Shown in pieces: positions 1 to 8,229 of a stretch of DNA of 37,798 nucleotides (position 1 is its first letter; every line of letters starts with the position of its first letter). Under the pieces are notes generated by a model. The model did not search any database, was not told the origin of the DNA, and saw only the letters and a list, made by a program, of their open reading frames with translations. This DNA comes from an uncultured Anaerotignum sp. (GTDB lineage: Bacteria > Bacillota > Clostridia > Lachnospirales > Anaerotignaceae), in assembly GCA_910578425.1 (NCBI GenBank), contig CAJTQX010000023.1, forward strand, positions 1 to 37,798, written 5' to 3'. The translations under genes were made by a program, and so were the position numbers.

Positions 1-60
1 GCAGTCGCCAAAGGCGACCGCACGGCCGGGGCAGCGCGGCAATGCCGCGCCACATGGTAC
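1..60. repeat. Palindromic hairpin-rich DNA at left edge
   Basis: Two perfect inverted repeats lie close together: GTCGCC/GGCGAC at 4-9 and 13-18 with a 3-nt loop, and GCGCGGCA/TGCCGCGC at 34-41 and 43-50 with a 1-nt centre. They are GC-rich compared with the flanking DNA. This density of short perfect palindromes is typical of repetitive extragenic elements rather than of a coding end. Only one copy is visible here, so the repeat status is an inference. Confidence 0.5.
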
Positions 61-161
61 GCCTGCGAATTTTTGCCTGAAATCCGACAAAATTATGCTC
101 GAAAATACGGATACATAACTCATGACGACACTGCCTGACAAAAGAGAAAGAGGTGCGGGAA

Positions 162-890
162 ATGAGTCTGTTTGCCATTGCGGACCTGCATTTTGGGGCT
201 TCGGCAAACAAGCCGATGGACAGGTTTGGAGAAAACTGGATAAACCATACCGAAAAAATCATTGAAAACTGGAAAAATACCATTTCAGAAAAAGACACTG
301 TGCTCCTGCCGGGCGACCTTTCCTGGGGAATGCGCATGGAGGACGCCGCTGTGGATCTGGATATTATATACAACCTGCCCGGGCGGAAAATACTGCTGGG
401 CGGCAACCATGACTATTGGTGGAAATCCTCGGCAAGGCTGGAATCACAGTATCCTGGAATGCGTTTTCTGAAAAATGGCTGTGACTGGTACGAAGACTGG
501 GCAATCTGCGGCACAAGGGGCTGGCTCTGCCCGAATGACGCGCGTTTCGGTCTGCATGACCAGAAACTGTACGAACGGGAACAAATCCGTCTGCGGCTCT
601 CGCTGGATATGGCAGCAGCTTTCGGAGCCGAAAAAATACTGCTGATGTTCCATTTCCCGCCAATGAACGATAAACGTGAGACCTCCGCTTTTACGGAAAT
701 TTTAGAGGAATATGCCGTAAAAACGGTAGTTTACGGACATTTGCATGGAAAAGAAAGCCACGAAACAGGATTTCAGGGAATCCGAAACGGCGTGGAATAC
801 ATGCTGGTTTCTTCGGATTATCTGGATTTTTGCCCGAAAAAAATAATCGAACCCTGGAGGAGGAAAAAAAGTGAACCTGTCAAAAAATAA
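162..890 (+). CDS. Calcineurin-like metallophosphoesterase
   Basis: A 242-residue protein with all the metal-binding motifs of the calcineurin-like phosphoesterase fold: D-x-H near residues 8-10, GDLSW near 52, GNHDYWW near 85, HFPP in the second half and GHLHG near 195. Such enzymes hydrolyse phosphoesters with a two-metal centre; the substrate cannot be told from sequence. No signal peptide or membrane segment is seen, so it is probably cytoplasmic. The ATG at 162 is preferred over the in-frame GTG at 153 because the AGAAAGAGG ribosome binding site (144-152) overlaps the GTG but sits 9 nt before the ATG. It is the first gene of a tight + strand group with the next membrane protein gene (20-nt overlap) and holA. 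Confidence 0.85.
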   Translation: MSLFAIADLHFGASANKPMDRFGENWINHTEKIIENWKNTISEKDTVLLPGDLSWGMRMEDAAVDLDIIYNLPGRKILLGGNHDYWWKSSARLESQYPGMRFLKNGCDWYEDWAICGTRGWLCPNDARFGLHDQKLYEREQIRLRLSLDMAAAFGAEKILLMFHFPPMNDKRETSAFTEILEEYAVKTVVYGHLHGKESHETGFQGIRNGVEYMLVSSDYLDFCPKKIIEPWRRKKSEPVKK

Positions 891-1644
891 CGAACCGTCT
901 TTTCATATGACGCTGAAAAAAAAGAAGATTCTGACATTCCTCTGCGCCCTCTGGCCCGGCGGCGGCTATATGTACTTCGGTATGATGAAAAAAGGAGCTT
1001 TGCTGATGTCTCTCTTTACGGCAACGGCCGGACTGACGCTGACAGTCGGCTGGAAGTTCCTCGGCTTTCTGCTGCCCGTTATCTGGTGCTACTGCTTTTT
1101 TGACACATTCCATTCCGCGCGCCTCTCAGACGCACAGCGGAAAGCTGAGGATACCTGGTTTTTCCGCAAAACAGTGCGCATGCTTCGGGAAGATCCGCTG
1201 AACAGCCTGAAGGAACGGAAAAATATTGTTGGGACACTGCTGCTCCTGTTTGCGTTATATACTATCGTTTACGGCGTGCTCCTGCCATTTTTCCGCTGGG
1301 GCGAAGAATTTTTCTGGGTTCGGCTGACGCTTTCCGTTATCCCGACAGCAGTTGTTGCCGTACTGCTGTTCATGCTGGGTAAGCATCTGCTGCAAAAAGA
1401 CGCAGAGGAACGTGAGCGGGCAAAGCAGGAGAAACATTCAGAAACAGCCAAAATGGAGGAAACAGAAGCAAAGCCATCTGTTGAAACTGCCCAAGCGGAA
1501 CCGGAAACCGCAGAAACGGAAGCTGTTTCAAAAAATATTGATATCGTGGAACAGGGCGCGCCTGTGTTTTTGCAGGAACGCGATGAATCTCTGATCGCAG
1601 AAGCTGCGCTGGCAACCCTTGAGGAGGATGGAAAAGCCCAATAA
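871..1644 (+). CDS. Predicted multi-pass membrane protein, function unknown
   Basis: A 257-residue protein. Residues about 20-85 carry hydrophobic stretches, including a segment with the glycine-rich PGGGYMYFG motif that recalls the TM2-type short membrane hairpin seen in many Firmicutes. Two further hydrophobic segments lie near 120-140 and 150-170. The C-terminal 85 residues are charged, rich in Glu, Ala and Lys, and probably soluble in the cytoplasm. The start is GTG, supported by a perfect GGAGGAGG at 856-863 with 7-nt spacing. The gene overlaps the phosphoesterase by 20 nt, which implies translational coupling. Only the topology is supported; I do not recognise a family with confidence. 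Confidence 0.75.
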   Translation: MNLSKNNEPSFHMTLKKKKILTFLCALWPGGGYMYFGMMKKGALLMSLFTATAGLTLTVGWKFLGFLLPVIWCYCFFDTFHSARLSDAQRKAEDTWFFRKTVRMLREDPLNSLKERKNIVGTLLLLFALYTIVYGVLLPFFRWGEEFFWVRLTLSVIPTAVVAVLLFMLGKHLLQKDAEERERAKQEKHSETAKMEETEAKPSVETAQAEPETAETEAVSKNIDIVEQGAPVFLQERDESLIAEAALATLEEDGKAQ

Positions 1645-1681
1645 TGGCAGCTTTATAAAAAACATCATTGCGAGGAAAATA

Positions 1682-2692
1682 ATGAGCGAAATAAAGGAAT
1701 TAAAAAAGCAGTGGAAGAACTTTGAATTTGCGAAATGCTACCTGTTTTATGGCACAGAAACCTACCTGTTAAAGGATTACGAAAATACCCTGACAAAGGC
1801 CCTGCTCCCTCCCGGCGCAGAAACAATGAATTACGATATCTTTGAGGAAAAACGGGCAACAGCGGCAGCCATCATGGATGCGGTGGAGACCCCGCCTTTC
1901 CTGAATGACTGGCGGCTCGTAACCGTCCGCAACAGCGGCTTTTTCCAAAAAGGCGGCAGAAAGGATGAGGCAGACCATCTCAGGGAATTTCTGTCTCATC
2001 TGCCGGAAAATGTCTGTTTGCTGTTCGTGGAGGAAAAAGCAGAAAAAAGCAACGGGCTATATAAAAGCGTTGTAAAATTCGGGCAGGCAGCAGAGTTTAA
2101 GCGTCCAACGGAAAAGGAACTCAGTGTCTGGGTCAGAAAAACCTGCCGGGAAAACGGCATTTCTGTCTCGGATTCCGTTGCTGCCCTCTTTTTGCAGACA
2201 GTCGATCAGGATATGGAAAATATCGAGAGGGAGCTGCAAAAACTCATTGCCTATAAAGGCAGTCAGGGTGATGTACAGCCGGAGGATATCCGCGCAGTCT
2301 GCACAGTTTCGCTGGAAGCAAAGGTGTTTGACCTTGTGCGGGCAGTTGCCGAAAAAAAGCCTGAAAAAGCCCTGCGGATCTATCACGACCTGATACTGCT
2401 CAAGGAATCGCCTTATATGGTGCTTTCCCTTATCAGCCGCCAGTTCCGCATGATACTGCAATCCATGCTGTTATCGCAGGCAGGCATGACAAACAGTGCC
2501 ATAGCCGCAAAGCTGGAGCTGCGGGATTTTGCTGTCAAGGGATATTTGCAGCAGTCCAGACGCTTTCCGCCGGAGGGCTGGAAACGCGCGCTGAAAGACT
2601 GTCTGGAAACAGATCTGGCAATAAAATCAGGAAAAATGGGAGAAGAAGCGGCTGTAGAGCTTTTGATTCTGCGGTACAGCCGGAAATCATAA
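1682..2692 (+). CDS. holA: DNA polymerase III subunit delta
   Basis: A 336-residue protein matching the delta subunit of the clamp loader. It shows the N-terminal region with YLFYGTETYLLKDY near 20-35, the segment IMDAVETPPFLNDWRLVTVR around 70-90, and the helical C-terminal collar domain with SLEAKVFDLVRAVAEKKPEKAL. Delta opens the sliding clamp so that it can be loaded on primed DNA. The ATG at 1682 is chosen because GAGG at 1672-1675 precedes it and MSEIKELKKQWKNF is a usual N-terminus for the family. An in-frame ATG at 1628 has its purine-rich site directly abutting it, which is poor spacing. It is the last gene of the first + strand group, 37 nt after the membrane protein gene. rpsT, a common neighbour of holA, is not present here. 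Confidence 0.92.
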   Translation: MSEIKELKKQWKNFEFAKCYLFYGTETYLLKDYENTLTKALLPPGAETMNYDIFEEKRATAAAIMDAVETPPFLNDWRLVTVRNSGFFQKGGRKDEADHLREFLSHLPENVCLLFVEEKAEKSNGLYKSVVKFGQAAEFKRPTEKELSVWVRKTCRENGISVSDSVAALFLQTVDQDMENIERELQKLIAYKGSQGDVQPEDIRAVCTVSLEAKVFDLVRAVAEKKPEKALRIYHDLILLKESPYMVLSLISRQFRMILQSMLLSQAGMTNSAIAAKLELRDFAVKGYLQQSRRFPPEGWKRALKDCLETDLAIKSGKMGEEAAVELLILRYSRKS

Positions 2693-2732
2693 CAGGATAC
2701 CCGTTCCAAAACGGGAGCAACGGACGAGAATC

Positions 2733-2940
2733 ATGAAGACAGTTTGCGGAATCGACTGTACAGGATACGTCTTCAGCAGTGCCTGCAAGGGTTGTACGGC
2801 AACCGGCGGCAAGCCCTTCGGCGGAGAATGTGTGCCTGCGGGCTGGTACAAAAAGGGAGAACCAGCCTTATGGTGGCTGAATATGGCGATTCCGCCTCCG
2901 ACTCTGAAATTGTTGTGTTCCGGCATCGGAATGAACCCCT
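2733..2940 (+). pseudogene. Remnant of a DUF3795-type cysteine-rich protein
   Basis: From 2733 one frame encodes an N-terminal domain start with CGIDC at residues 5-9, further Cys at 18, 21 and 33, and the segment KPFGGECVPAGWYKKG (residues 27-42), as in small Cys-rich DUF3795 proteins. After 2858 this frame loses any family character. In another frame, 2867-2929 encodes a segment containing VAEYGDSASDSEIVVF, which as I recall resembles the C-terminal end of the same family. The likely explanation is an internal deletion of some 80 codons joined out of frame near 2860. The usual third Cys (position 12) is a Tyr. The C-terminal frame runs open into the downstream regulator gene. Family assignment is from memory of the motif. 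Confidence 0.5.
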
Positions 2941-3046
2941 TTTCCTGTACATGGAATTTCATGAAAAATCCTCTCTTTTTTCTGCACATTTTTCAGAGGA
3001 TTTTTCGCGGCATATTCCTTATAATACAGAAAAGGAGTTGGTAAAA

Positions 3047-3895
3047 ATGGAATGGATCAAGCAGATGAACGAAGCTCTTGCCTATATCGAAACACAGTTG
3101 GAAGGAGAAATTGACTACGGGACAGCGGCAAAAATCGCAAGCTGTTCTGTGTTTCATTTCCAGAGAATGTTTACCTATCTTGCCGGAGTCCCTTTATCTG
3201 AATACATCCGGCGGCGGCGTATGACGAAAGCGGCCTTTGATTTGCAGAATGATAAGGGAAAAGTTGTAGATATCGCGCTGAAATACGGCTACCAATCGCC
3301 TACGGCATTCAATCGGGCATTCCAGAGCGTGCATGGCATCGCGCCCTCGGAAGCAAAAAAAGAAGGCGTGCAGCTGAAAGCCTTCCAGCCGATTACATTC
3401 CGGGTCAGTGTAACAGGGGCGGAGGAACTGGACTATAAAATCCTGAAAAAGGACGCTTTCCGTATCATCGGCATCAGCGCGCCCCTGGAGCAGGATATTG
3501 AAAAGAACTTCCAGACCGTACCGGGGTTATGGGCGCGCGCAGCAGAGGAAGGCATCATACCCCTGCTTGCGGAAAAAATGGCAGAACCAAAAGGCATACT
3601 GGGCGTTTCCGTATGCTTTGGTGAAAACTGGAAATATTTCATCGCGGCGGCAAGCCAGAGCAGCCTGCCGGAAGGCTGGGAGGAATATACTGTTCCCGCA
3701 GGGACATGGGCTGTTTTCAGTGGGCATGGCCCCATGCCTGACGCAATTCAGAGCCTGGAACGGCGCGCCGTGACGGAGTGGCTGCCAACCTCCGGCTATG
3801 AATATGCCGACCTGCCGGATATTGAATGTTACCTCACGCCAAATCCGGCCGAGGCAGTGTTTGAGGTCTGGCTCCCTGTTATAGAGAAAAAATAA
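3047..3895 (+). CDS. AraC-family regulator with GyrI-like effector domain
   Basis: A 282-residue protein. Residues about 8-105 form the double helix-turn-helix of the AraC family (IETQLEGEIDYGTAAKIASC, then VVDIALKYGYQSPTAFNRAF, then GIAPSEAKK). Residues about 125-282 form a GyrI-like/SOUL-type small-molecule binding domain ending in the usual DIECYLTPNPAEAVFEVWLPV. Family members of this order are transcription activators responding to hydrophobic drugs or metabolites (Rob/SoxS-related with a C-terminal effector domain). The open frame extends back to 2744, but the ATG at 3047 has AAAGGAG at 3031-3037 and is the natural N-terminus, so the upstream 101 codons belong to the decayed gene before it. 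It appears monocistronic and ends at a strong terminator. Confidence 0.88.
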   Translation: MEWIKQMNEALAYIETQLEGEIDYGTAAKIASCSVFHFQRMFTYLAGVPLSEYIRRRRMTKAAFDLQNDKGKVVDIALKYGYQSPTAFNRAFQSVHGIAPSEAKKEGVQLKAFQPITFRVSVTGAEELDYKILKKDAFRIIGISAPLEQDIEKNFQTVPGLWARAAEEGIIPLLAEKMAEPKGILGVSVCFGENWKYFIAAASQSSLPEGWEEYTVPAGTWAVFSGHGPMPDAIQSLERRAVTEWLPTSGYEYADLPDIECYLTPNPAEAVFEVWLPVIEKK

Positions 3896-3907
3896 TATCC
3901 CTGTCAA

Positions 3908-3958
3908 AAAAGGAAGGGGTACCAAACATTGTCGGTCTCCCTTCCTTTTATTTTTTTT
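3908..3958 (+). terminator. Rho-independent terminator after AraC/GyrI regulator
   Basis: Arms AAAAGGAAGGG (3908-3918) and CCCTTCCTTTT (3939-3949) pair over 11 bp with a 20-nt loop and are followed by a T-rich run to 3958. The left arm also begins with an A-run, so the same hairpin could stop - strand transcripts arriving from the gene at 3976-5676. It sits exactly between convergent genes. Confidence 0.88.
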
Positions 3959-3975
3959 GCGCAAAGCTGTTCCGC

Positions 3976-5676
3976 TTAATCCTCTTTTTCCGCCGCATCC
4001 TCAGCGGCATCCGCTTCGGAATTGGCTGCCGCTGACACAGGCGGGTTCTCGGAATGATCCTGCACAACCTCTCCATTCAGTATGGAGAGCAGGCCGCTTT
4101 CCGGGTCAACATCGCTGGCAAGAATCAATGCAACGCCCGTTTCTTCCTGAGTACCCCACATTGCACTCCTGATATCCTCAACATCCTGCACAGCTTTACT
4201 CATTTCCTTACATATATTGCAGAGGAACTCCCGCAGGTTTTCCCATGTCATCCTGACATACTCCCCGATCGGAATCTGCCCATCCCCTTTCAGCACTTCG
4301 GTCGTACCCTGAGGTGCTTTCAAATAAACCGTAACCAGGCTGTTATCTATATCATATTCATATCTTGGGGCAAAATCCGACAACTCCCGCAAATAAGGGC
4401 GAATCCTTTCGTTCACATCACTCATAAGAGAATCTACCTGTCCCAGAGGGAGGTGTTTCCTTTCCGCGCGGTCTGCCGTTTCCACATCATAATAGACATT
4501 ACCGTTTGTGGTATACATCGCGTAAGGTGTAAAGGCATAAACAGAGCCGTCATAGACAAATACCCGTTCCGTATCTGTATAGAACTCTGGCAGGGCTCCA
4601 ACCCGTTTATCCTTAAAATAGGTATATGTTTTGTCGGGCTTGTCATAATGGTCGCGCAGATACTGCTCTGTAAAGGCGTCCTCATGCCCTGTCCGGCGCG
4701 CCTTTCCGCTGACGAACTGCGAACGGAAATCACCATAGAAATTCCCCTTCTCCCTGCTTCCGTCATAATAACCGCCCTCGCCAATGCGGAATATCGCTTC
4801 TTCGCCATATTCCTCCAAAGCCGCAATCAACTCGTTATAGGGTGCCATTTTGCCCACATCCAAATAAGTCGGAGCTGTCGCACTATTATTTGCCGCAACC
4901 GATTCCGTCCCTGCCGGGGAGGTTTCCTTTACCGTCCCATACTCCGGAATCTGGATCGGCGCAATCGAAGCTGCCTCAGCCACATCTTCCAGAAAATCGT
5001 CCAGCTTCGCATCACCCTCGGGCATTTCCTGTTTGATTGCCTGCCATTTTTCCGCATATGCCGCCTCTATTTCCTCTTTCGGCATCAGTTCCGGATTACC
5101 GTAATAAGGCATGCTGCCATATCTGAGAAACGTCTCGAAAATGCCTGTTCTTGTAAACTGACCGCTCTCTCTGGCAGTTTCGGCAGCCTGCTCCATCAGC
5201 CTGTTCACAGCCGCTTTCACGTCAGCATTTTCATAATCCATGTACTCCAAAACCGCTGCCATACGGCAGACCTTTTCAAAGCCGCCAGAATGGAAACTGA
5301 TTTCTTCCTCATCTTCGCTTGCATAATTGCAGATGCTGTCCATTTTTGCGGTAAGCGCGTCGACGAATTTCTTTTTCTCCTTTACCTTCTCAAAATGGCC
5401 GCCTTCCCCCCAGTAAATTTCATCCACACCATCAGAGCTTACCGGAAAAGAAAACCGATACGCGCCGCCTCGTTCCTCAAGGTCTTCTATTACGCCTTCA
5501 ATCTTACTATTTGTTTCTTTGCCCTGCTTTATCCCTATGAACGCCCCGATAAGGACAACCGCCACTGCGCCCGCAATGAGCAGGCGTTTCTGTGCTGTTT
5601 TGCCTGGCTTCTTTTCCGGCGGCTTTTGCTCCGTCTGCCTCTCCTGTGGTTTCTTTTTCAAATCCTGCAAATCCAC
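3976..5676 (-). CDS. Unrecognised single-pass membrane protein with large outer domain
   Basis: A 566-residue protein. The first 30 residues are very basic and polar (Lys, Gln, Pro rich), residues about 31-49 form one clear transmembrane helix (LLIAGAVAVVLIGAFIGI), and the rest, about 515 residues, should lie outside the cell. The outer part is acidic with Tyr- and Glu-rich segments and ends in a low-complexity Ala/Glu/Asp tail (about 540-566). A linker of Ala, Thr, Ser and Asn around 260-275 suggests two subdomains. No lipobox, LPxTG anchor or known enzyme motif is seen. The GTG start is fixed by AGGGGG 8 nt upstream; the ATG nearby is in another frame. It appears to be a single-gene unit. 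I do not know the function. Confidence 0.8.
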   Translation of the reverse strand: MDLQDLKKKPQERQTEQKPPEKKPGKTAQKRLLIAGAVAVVLIGAFIGIKQGKETNSKIEGVIEDLEERGGAYRFSFPVSSDGVDEIYWGEGGHFEKVKEKKKFVDALTAKMDSICNYASEDEEEISFHSGGFEKVCRMAAVLEYMDYENADVKAAVNRLMEQAAETARESGQFTRTGIFETFLRYGSMPYYGNPELMPKEEIEAAYAEKWQAIKQEMPEGDAKLDDFLEDVAEAASIAPIQIPEYGTVKETSPAGTESVAANNSATAPTYLDVGKMAPYNELIAALEEYGEEAIFRIGEGGYYDGSREKGNFYGDFRSQFVSGKARRTGHEDAFTEQYLRDHYDKPDKTYTYFKDKRVGALPEFYTDTERVFVYDGSVYAFTPYAMYTTNGNVYYDVETADRAERKHLPLGQVDSLMSDVNERIRPYLRELSDFAPRYEYDIDNSLVTVYLKAPQGTTEVLKGDGQIPIGEYVRMTWENLREFLCNICKEMSKAVQDVEDIRSAMWGTQEETGVALILASDVDPESGLLSILNGEVVQDHSENPPVSAAANSEADAAEDAAEKED

Positions 5677-5781
5677 GCTTCATTCCCCCTGCATCCGCCT
5701 GCCCGCGCAGGCTTTTCATTAAATTATCATTAAATTTATCATAGCATCTTTGCCCCCGAAAAGCAACCCTCCTCCCGCCCA

Positions 5782-5816
5782 TAAAAACGAGCTGGAAGCA
5801 AAGCCCCAGCCCGTTT
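5782..5816 (-). terminator. Rho-independent terminator of alr
   Basis: Read on the - strand, AAACGGGCTGG (5816-5806) pairs with CCAGCTCGTTT (5795-5785) with one mismatch and a 10-nt loop, followed by a T-run to 5782. It begins 10 nt beyond the alr stop codon. Confidence 0.88.
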
Positions 5817-5826
5817 GACACGTTTC

Positions 5827-7020
5827 TTATTTATACTGATGCAGAATATGATCTACAACGCCGACAACCTTCCCGCCCTGCAGGTAAACGCGCGGCACAC
5901 GTTTGGACACCGCACAGGAAAGCTCATAGTTGATTGTGTCAAGCATTCCGGCAAGTTCGTCAAATGTAACGGAACAGTTGCCATCGCGCCCAACTACAAT
6001 CACCTCATCACCCATCTGTACGCCCGGAATATCCGTAACGTCCAGCATCAGCTGATCCATGCAGACCCTGCCGACGACCGGCGCGTACTGCCCTCTTACA
6101 ATCATTTTCGCGCGGTTGGAAAGCCCGCGGTTATAGCCGTCCGCATAGCCAATAGGCACAGTTGCGATAATACGGTCTGTTTCCGCCGTATATGTTCTGC
6201 CATAGGAAAGCTGTGCGCCAGCTTTGACATGCTTCACCAGCCCCACCGTTGTTTTCAGCGTCATCAGCGGCTTCAGCTCAATTCTGCCTTCACATTCACC
6301 GGAGGGCAGCATACCGTATGTAATCACGCCGGAACGGCACATATCCATATGCTTCTCCGGATAGGAAATTGTCGTTGCACTGTTCGCACAGTGACGCAGA
6401 CCAATTTCCACGCCTGCATTTTTCAGTGCCTCCGTCATTTTTGTGAAACGAGAAAACTGCATTTCTGTAAATTCCGGATTATCGTCCAAATACGCATCGG
6501 CAACCGCGTGGTGCGTGAAAATGCCCGTAATTTTGATATTCGGCATTTTGCTTACTGCAATAATATCCTGTAAGGATTGTTCAAAATTCGTTTCGTCCGT
6601 CTGGAACCCTACACGCGTCATGCCGGTATCCAGCTTGATATGCCCTTCCACCGTTACGCCAGCCTTTTCCGCTTCAGCCTGCAAAGCCTTGCAGTAATCC
6701 ATGCCGACAAGAGCCTGTGTGATATTTTTTTCCGCAAGGATCTTTACCGTATCCACAGGCGTATAGCCCAATATCAGTATCGGCTTTGTAATCCCTTCGT
6801 TTCGCAGGCTCATACCTTCCTCAATATTGGAAACGCCGAACCAGTCAAAGCCAGCCTCCTGTAATCTGCGTGCTACGAAACCATCACCATGGCCATACGC
6901 ATCCGCCTTTACAACGCCCATCACCTTATGTCCCGCTGCCATTTTACCTTTGATATGCGCAATATTTTCGTCCAATGCATCTAAATCAATTTCTGCCCAA
7001 GTCCTTTTAATGAAATCCAT
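5827..7020 (-). CDS. alr: Alanine racemase
   Basis: A 397-residue PLP enzyme that interconverts L- and D-alanine for peptidoglycan. The N-terminal TIM-barrel domain carries the cofactor lysine in VVKADAYGHG (K38). The C-terminal half has the second catalytic base region in LSYGRTYTA (Tyr near 270) and the conserved PIGYADGYNRG and GRVCMDQLMLDVT segments of the beta domain. The length is normal for the family. ATG at 7020 has AGAGGAG about 7 nt upstream. It is a single-gene transcription unit with its own promoter (7115-7143) and terminator (5782-5816). A dyad lies between promoter and gene. Cytoplasmic. Confidence 0.96.
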   Translation of the reverse strand: MDFIKRTWAEIDLDALDENIAHIKGKMAAGHKVMGVVKADAYGHGDGFVARRLQEAGFDWFGVSNIEEGMSLRNEGITKPILILGYTPVDTVKILAEKNITQALVGMDYCKALQAEAEKAGVTVEGHIKLDTGMTRVGFQTDETNFEQSLQDIIAVSKMPNIKITGIFTHHAVADAYLDDNPEFTEMQFSRFTKMTEALKNAGVEIGLRHCANSATTISYPEKHMDMCRSGVITYGMLPSGECEGRIELKPLMTLKTTVGLVKHVKAGAQLSYGRTYTAETDRIIATVPIGYADGYNRGLSNRAKMIVRGQYAPVVGRVCMDQLMLDVTDIPGVQMGDEVIVVGRDGNCSVTFDELAGMLDTINYELSCAVSKRVPRVYLQGGKVVGVVDHILHQYK

Positions 7021-7082
7021 CGTTTTTCACTCCTCTTTTCATTTTAACAGGGAACCGCCTTTTTGACCTATCTATCTTATGG

Positions 7083-7106
7083 GATTGTATGCCATATAAT
7101 ACAATC
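7083..7106. promoter_or_regulatory. 8-bp dyad in alr leader, operator-like
   Basis: GATTGTAT (7083-7090) and ATACAATC (7099-7106) are perfect inverted repeats with an 8-nt spacer. They lie just downstream of the predicted -10 box of alr, near the expected transcription start. The position suits a repressor operator. A leader hairpin is the other reading; no T-run follows on the - strand. Confidence 0.45.
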
Positions 7107-7114
7107 GCCCATTT

Positions 7115-7143
7115 AATATAGCATAAAGTAACTGTTTTTACAA
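7115..7143 (-). promoter_or_regulatory. Sigma-A type promoter of alr
   Basis: On the - strand, TTGTAA (7143-7138) is followed after 17 nt by TATATT (7120-7115). The surrounding DNA is AT-rich. The predicted start lies about 85 nt before the alr ATG. Confidence 0.6.
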
Positions 7144-7221
7144 TATTTTATCGCAACTTTCGGCATGTTTTTCCACTTTGTCAAAATAGTTTCCATACAA
7201 ATCAGAGCGTTTTGTACAACA

Positions 7222-7264
7222 GAAAAACACAGACGGCGTATTCCCTAAACACACCGCCTGTGTT
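7222..7264 (-). terminator. Rho-independent terminator of the sugar operon
   Basis: On the - strand, AACACAGGCGG (7264-7254) pairs with CCGTCTGTGTT (7236-7226) through 11 positions including one G-U pair. A T-run down to 7222 follows. It begins 2 nt after the fructokinase stop codon and so marks the 3' end of the operon that starts near 18313. Confidence 0.85.
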
Positions 7265-7266
7265 GT

Positions 7267-8229
7267 TTATTTTCCTTCCAGAACTGCAAGAATTTCCGCC
7301 TGTTCCGGCATCACCCGCAACGCGCCCTTGCGAGTCACGATAACAGACGCGGCGGCATTCGCGAAACGAAGCATATCCTCCAATTCGCTCTGCGTATAGT
7401 CCTTCCAGCCGTTTTCCAGAATATAATGCAGCACACAGCCACAGAATGTATCGCCCGCGCCTGTAGTTTCAATGGCATTCTGTCCAAGGAATGCCGGAAC
7501 CTCTGCCTTTGAGGCATTTGCATATGCCCTGCTGCCGTTCCGTCCGGCGGAAAGCAGTATCAGAGGAATGTGGAAACGCTCCTGCAAAGCCGCAATTCCC
7601 TTATCAAAATCCTGCTCTCCTGTAAACCACTGCAATTCGTTATCCGATATTTTCAGCACATGGCAATGCTCCATACCATAGGCAATCTGGCGTTTTGCCT
7701 CCTCCAAATCCGACCACAGCGGTTCTCTGAGGTTCGGGTCGAAGGAAAGCAGCGCGCCGCTTTTTTCTGCTGTTTCAATGGCTTTTCTCGTAGCTGCGCG
7801 ACAGTTTTCATGCGTCATGGAAAGCGAGCCGAAGTGAAATATTTTGCAGTTTTCCAAAATCTCCATATCCAAATCTTTCTCCGAAAGCATCATATCCGCG
7901 CCGGGGCTGCGGTAAAAGGAAAACTCTCTGTCTCCGTCCGGCTTCGTATGCACAAACGCAAGCGTCGTATTTGTGTCCTCAGAAACCTTCAGCCCTTTTG
8001 TTTCGATTCCAACCTCCCGCAGGACATCCCGCAGAAGTATTCCAAACGAATCCTTCCCCACCATGCCGAGAAAAGCCGTTCTTTCTCCCAGCTTTGCCAG
8101 CATCGCCAGCACGTTGCAGGGCGCACCCCCCGGGTTGGCCTCCATCAGGCGGTTGCCCTGCCCACTTGTCCCATTTTCCGTAAAGTCAATCAACAACTCT
8201 CCCAATGCCGCTGCATCATATTTTTTCAT
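7267..8229 (-). CDS. scrK: PfkB-family fructokinase
   Basis: A 320-residue ribokinase-fold sugar kinase. It shows the N-terminal substrate motif NPGGAPCNVLAMLAKLG (about 32-48), the middle SFDPNLREPLW (about 160-170) and the C-terminal ATP/catalytic motif TTGAGDTFCG (catalytic Asp near 261). This combination and the NPGGAP signature are those of bacterial fructokinases, which make fructose-6-phosphate from free fructose. It is the last gene of the operon and overlaps the preceding phosphoesterase by 14 nt. Its place in a cluster with an alpha-galactosidase and a sucrose-cleaving-type GH13_4 enzyme fits phosphorylation of fructose released from sucrose inside the cell. Confidence 0.9.
   Translation of the reverse strand: MKKYDAAALGELLIDFTENGTSGQGNRLMEANPGGAPCNVLAMLAKLGERTAFLGMVGKDSFGILLRDVLREVGIETKGLKVSEDTNTTLAFVHTKPDGDREFSFYRSPGADMMLSEKDLDMEILENCKIFHFGSLSMTHENCRAATRKAIETAEKSGALLSFDPNLREPLWSDLEEAKRQIAYGMEHCHVLKISDNELQWFTGEQDFDKGIAALQERFHIPLILLSAGRNGSRAYANASKAEVPAFLGQNAIETTGAGDTFCGCVLHYILENGWKDYTQSELEDMLRFANAAASVIVTRKGALRVMPEQAEILAVLEGK

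Noticed and set aside
1..138. An open frame from the first base to a TGA at 136, possibly the end of an upstream gene
   Set aside because: The first 60 bases are packed palindromes and the 45-codon translation is not recognisable, so it is more likely open by chance through repeat DNA.
4054..5733. A 559-codon open frame on the + strand opposite the membrane protein gene
   Set aside because: It has no ribosome binding site, its translation is rich in Cys, His, Ile and Arg without domain character, and it mirrors the codon phase of the - strand gene, which has a good start and a membrane helix.
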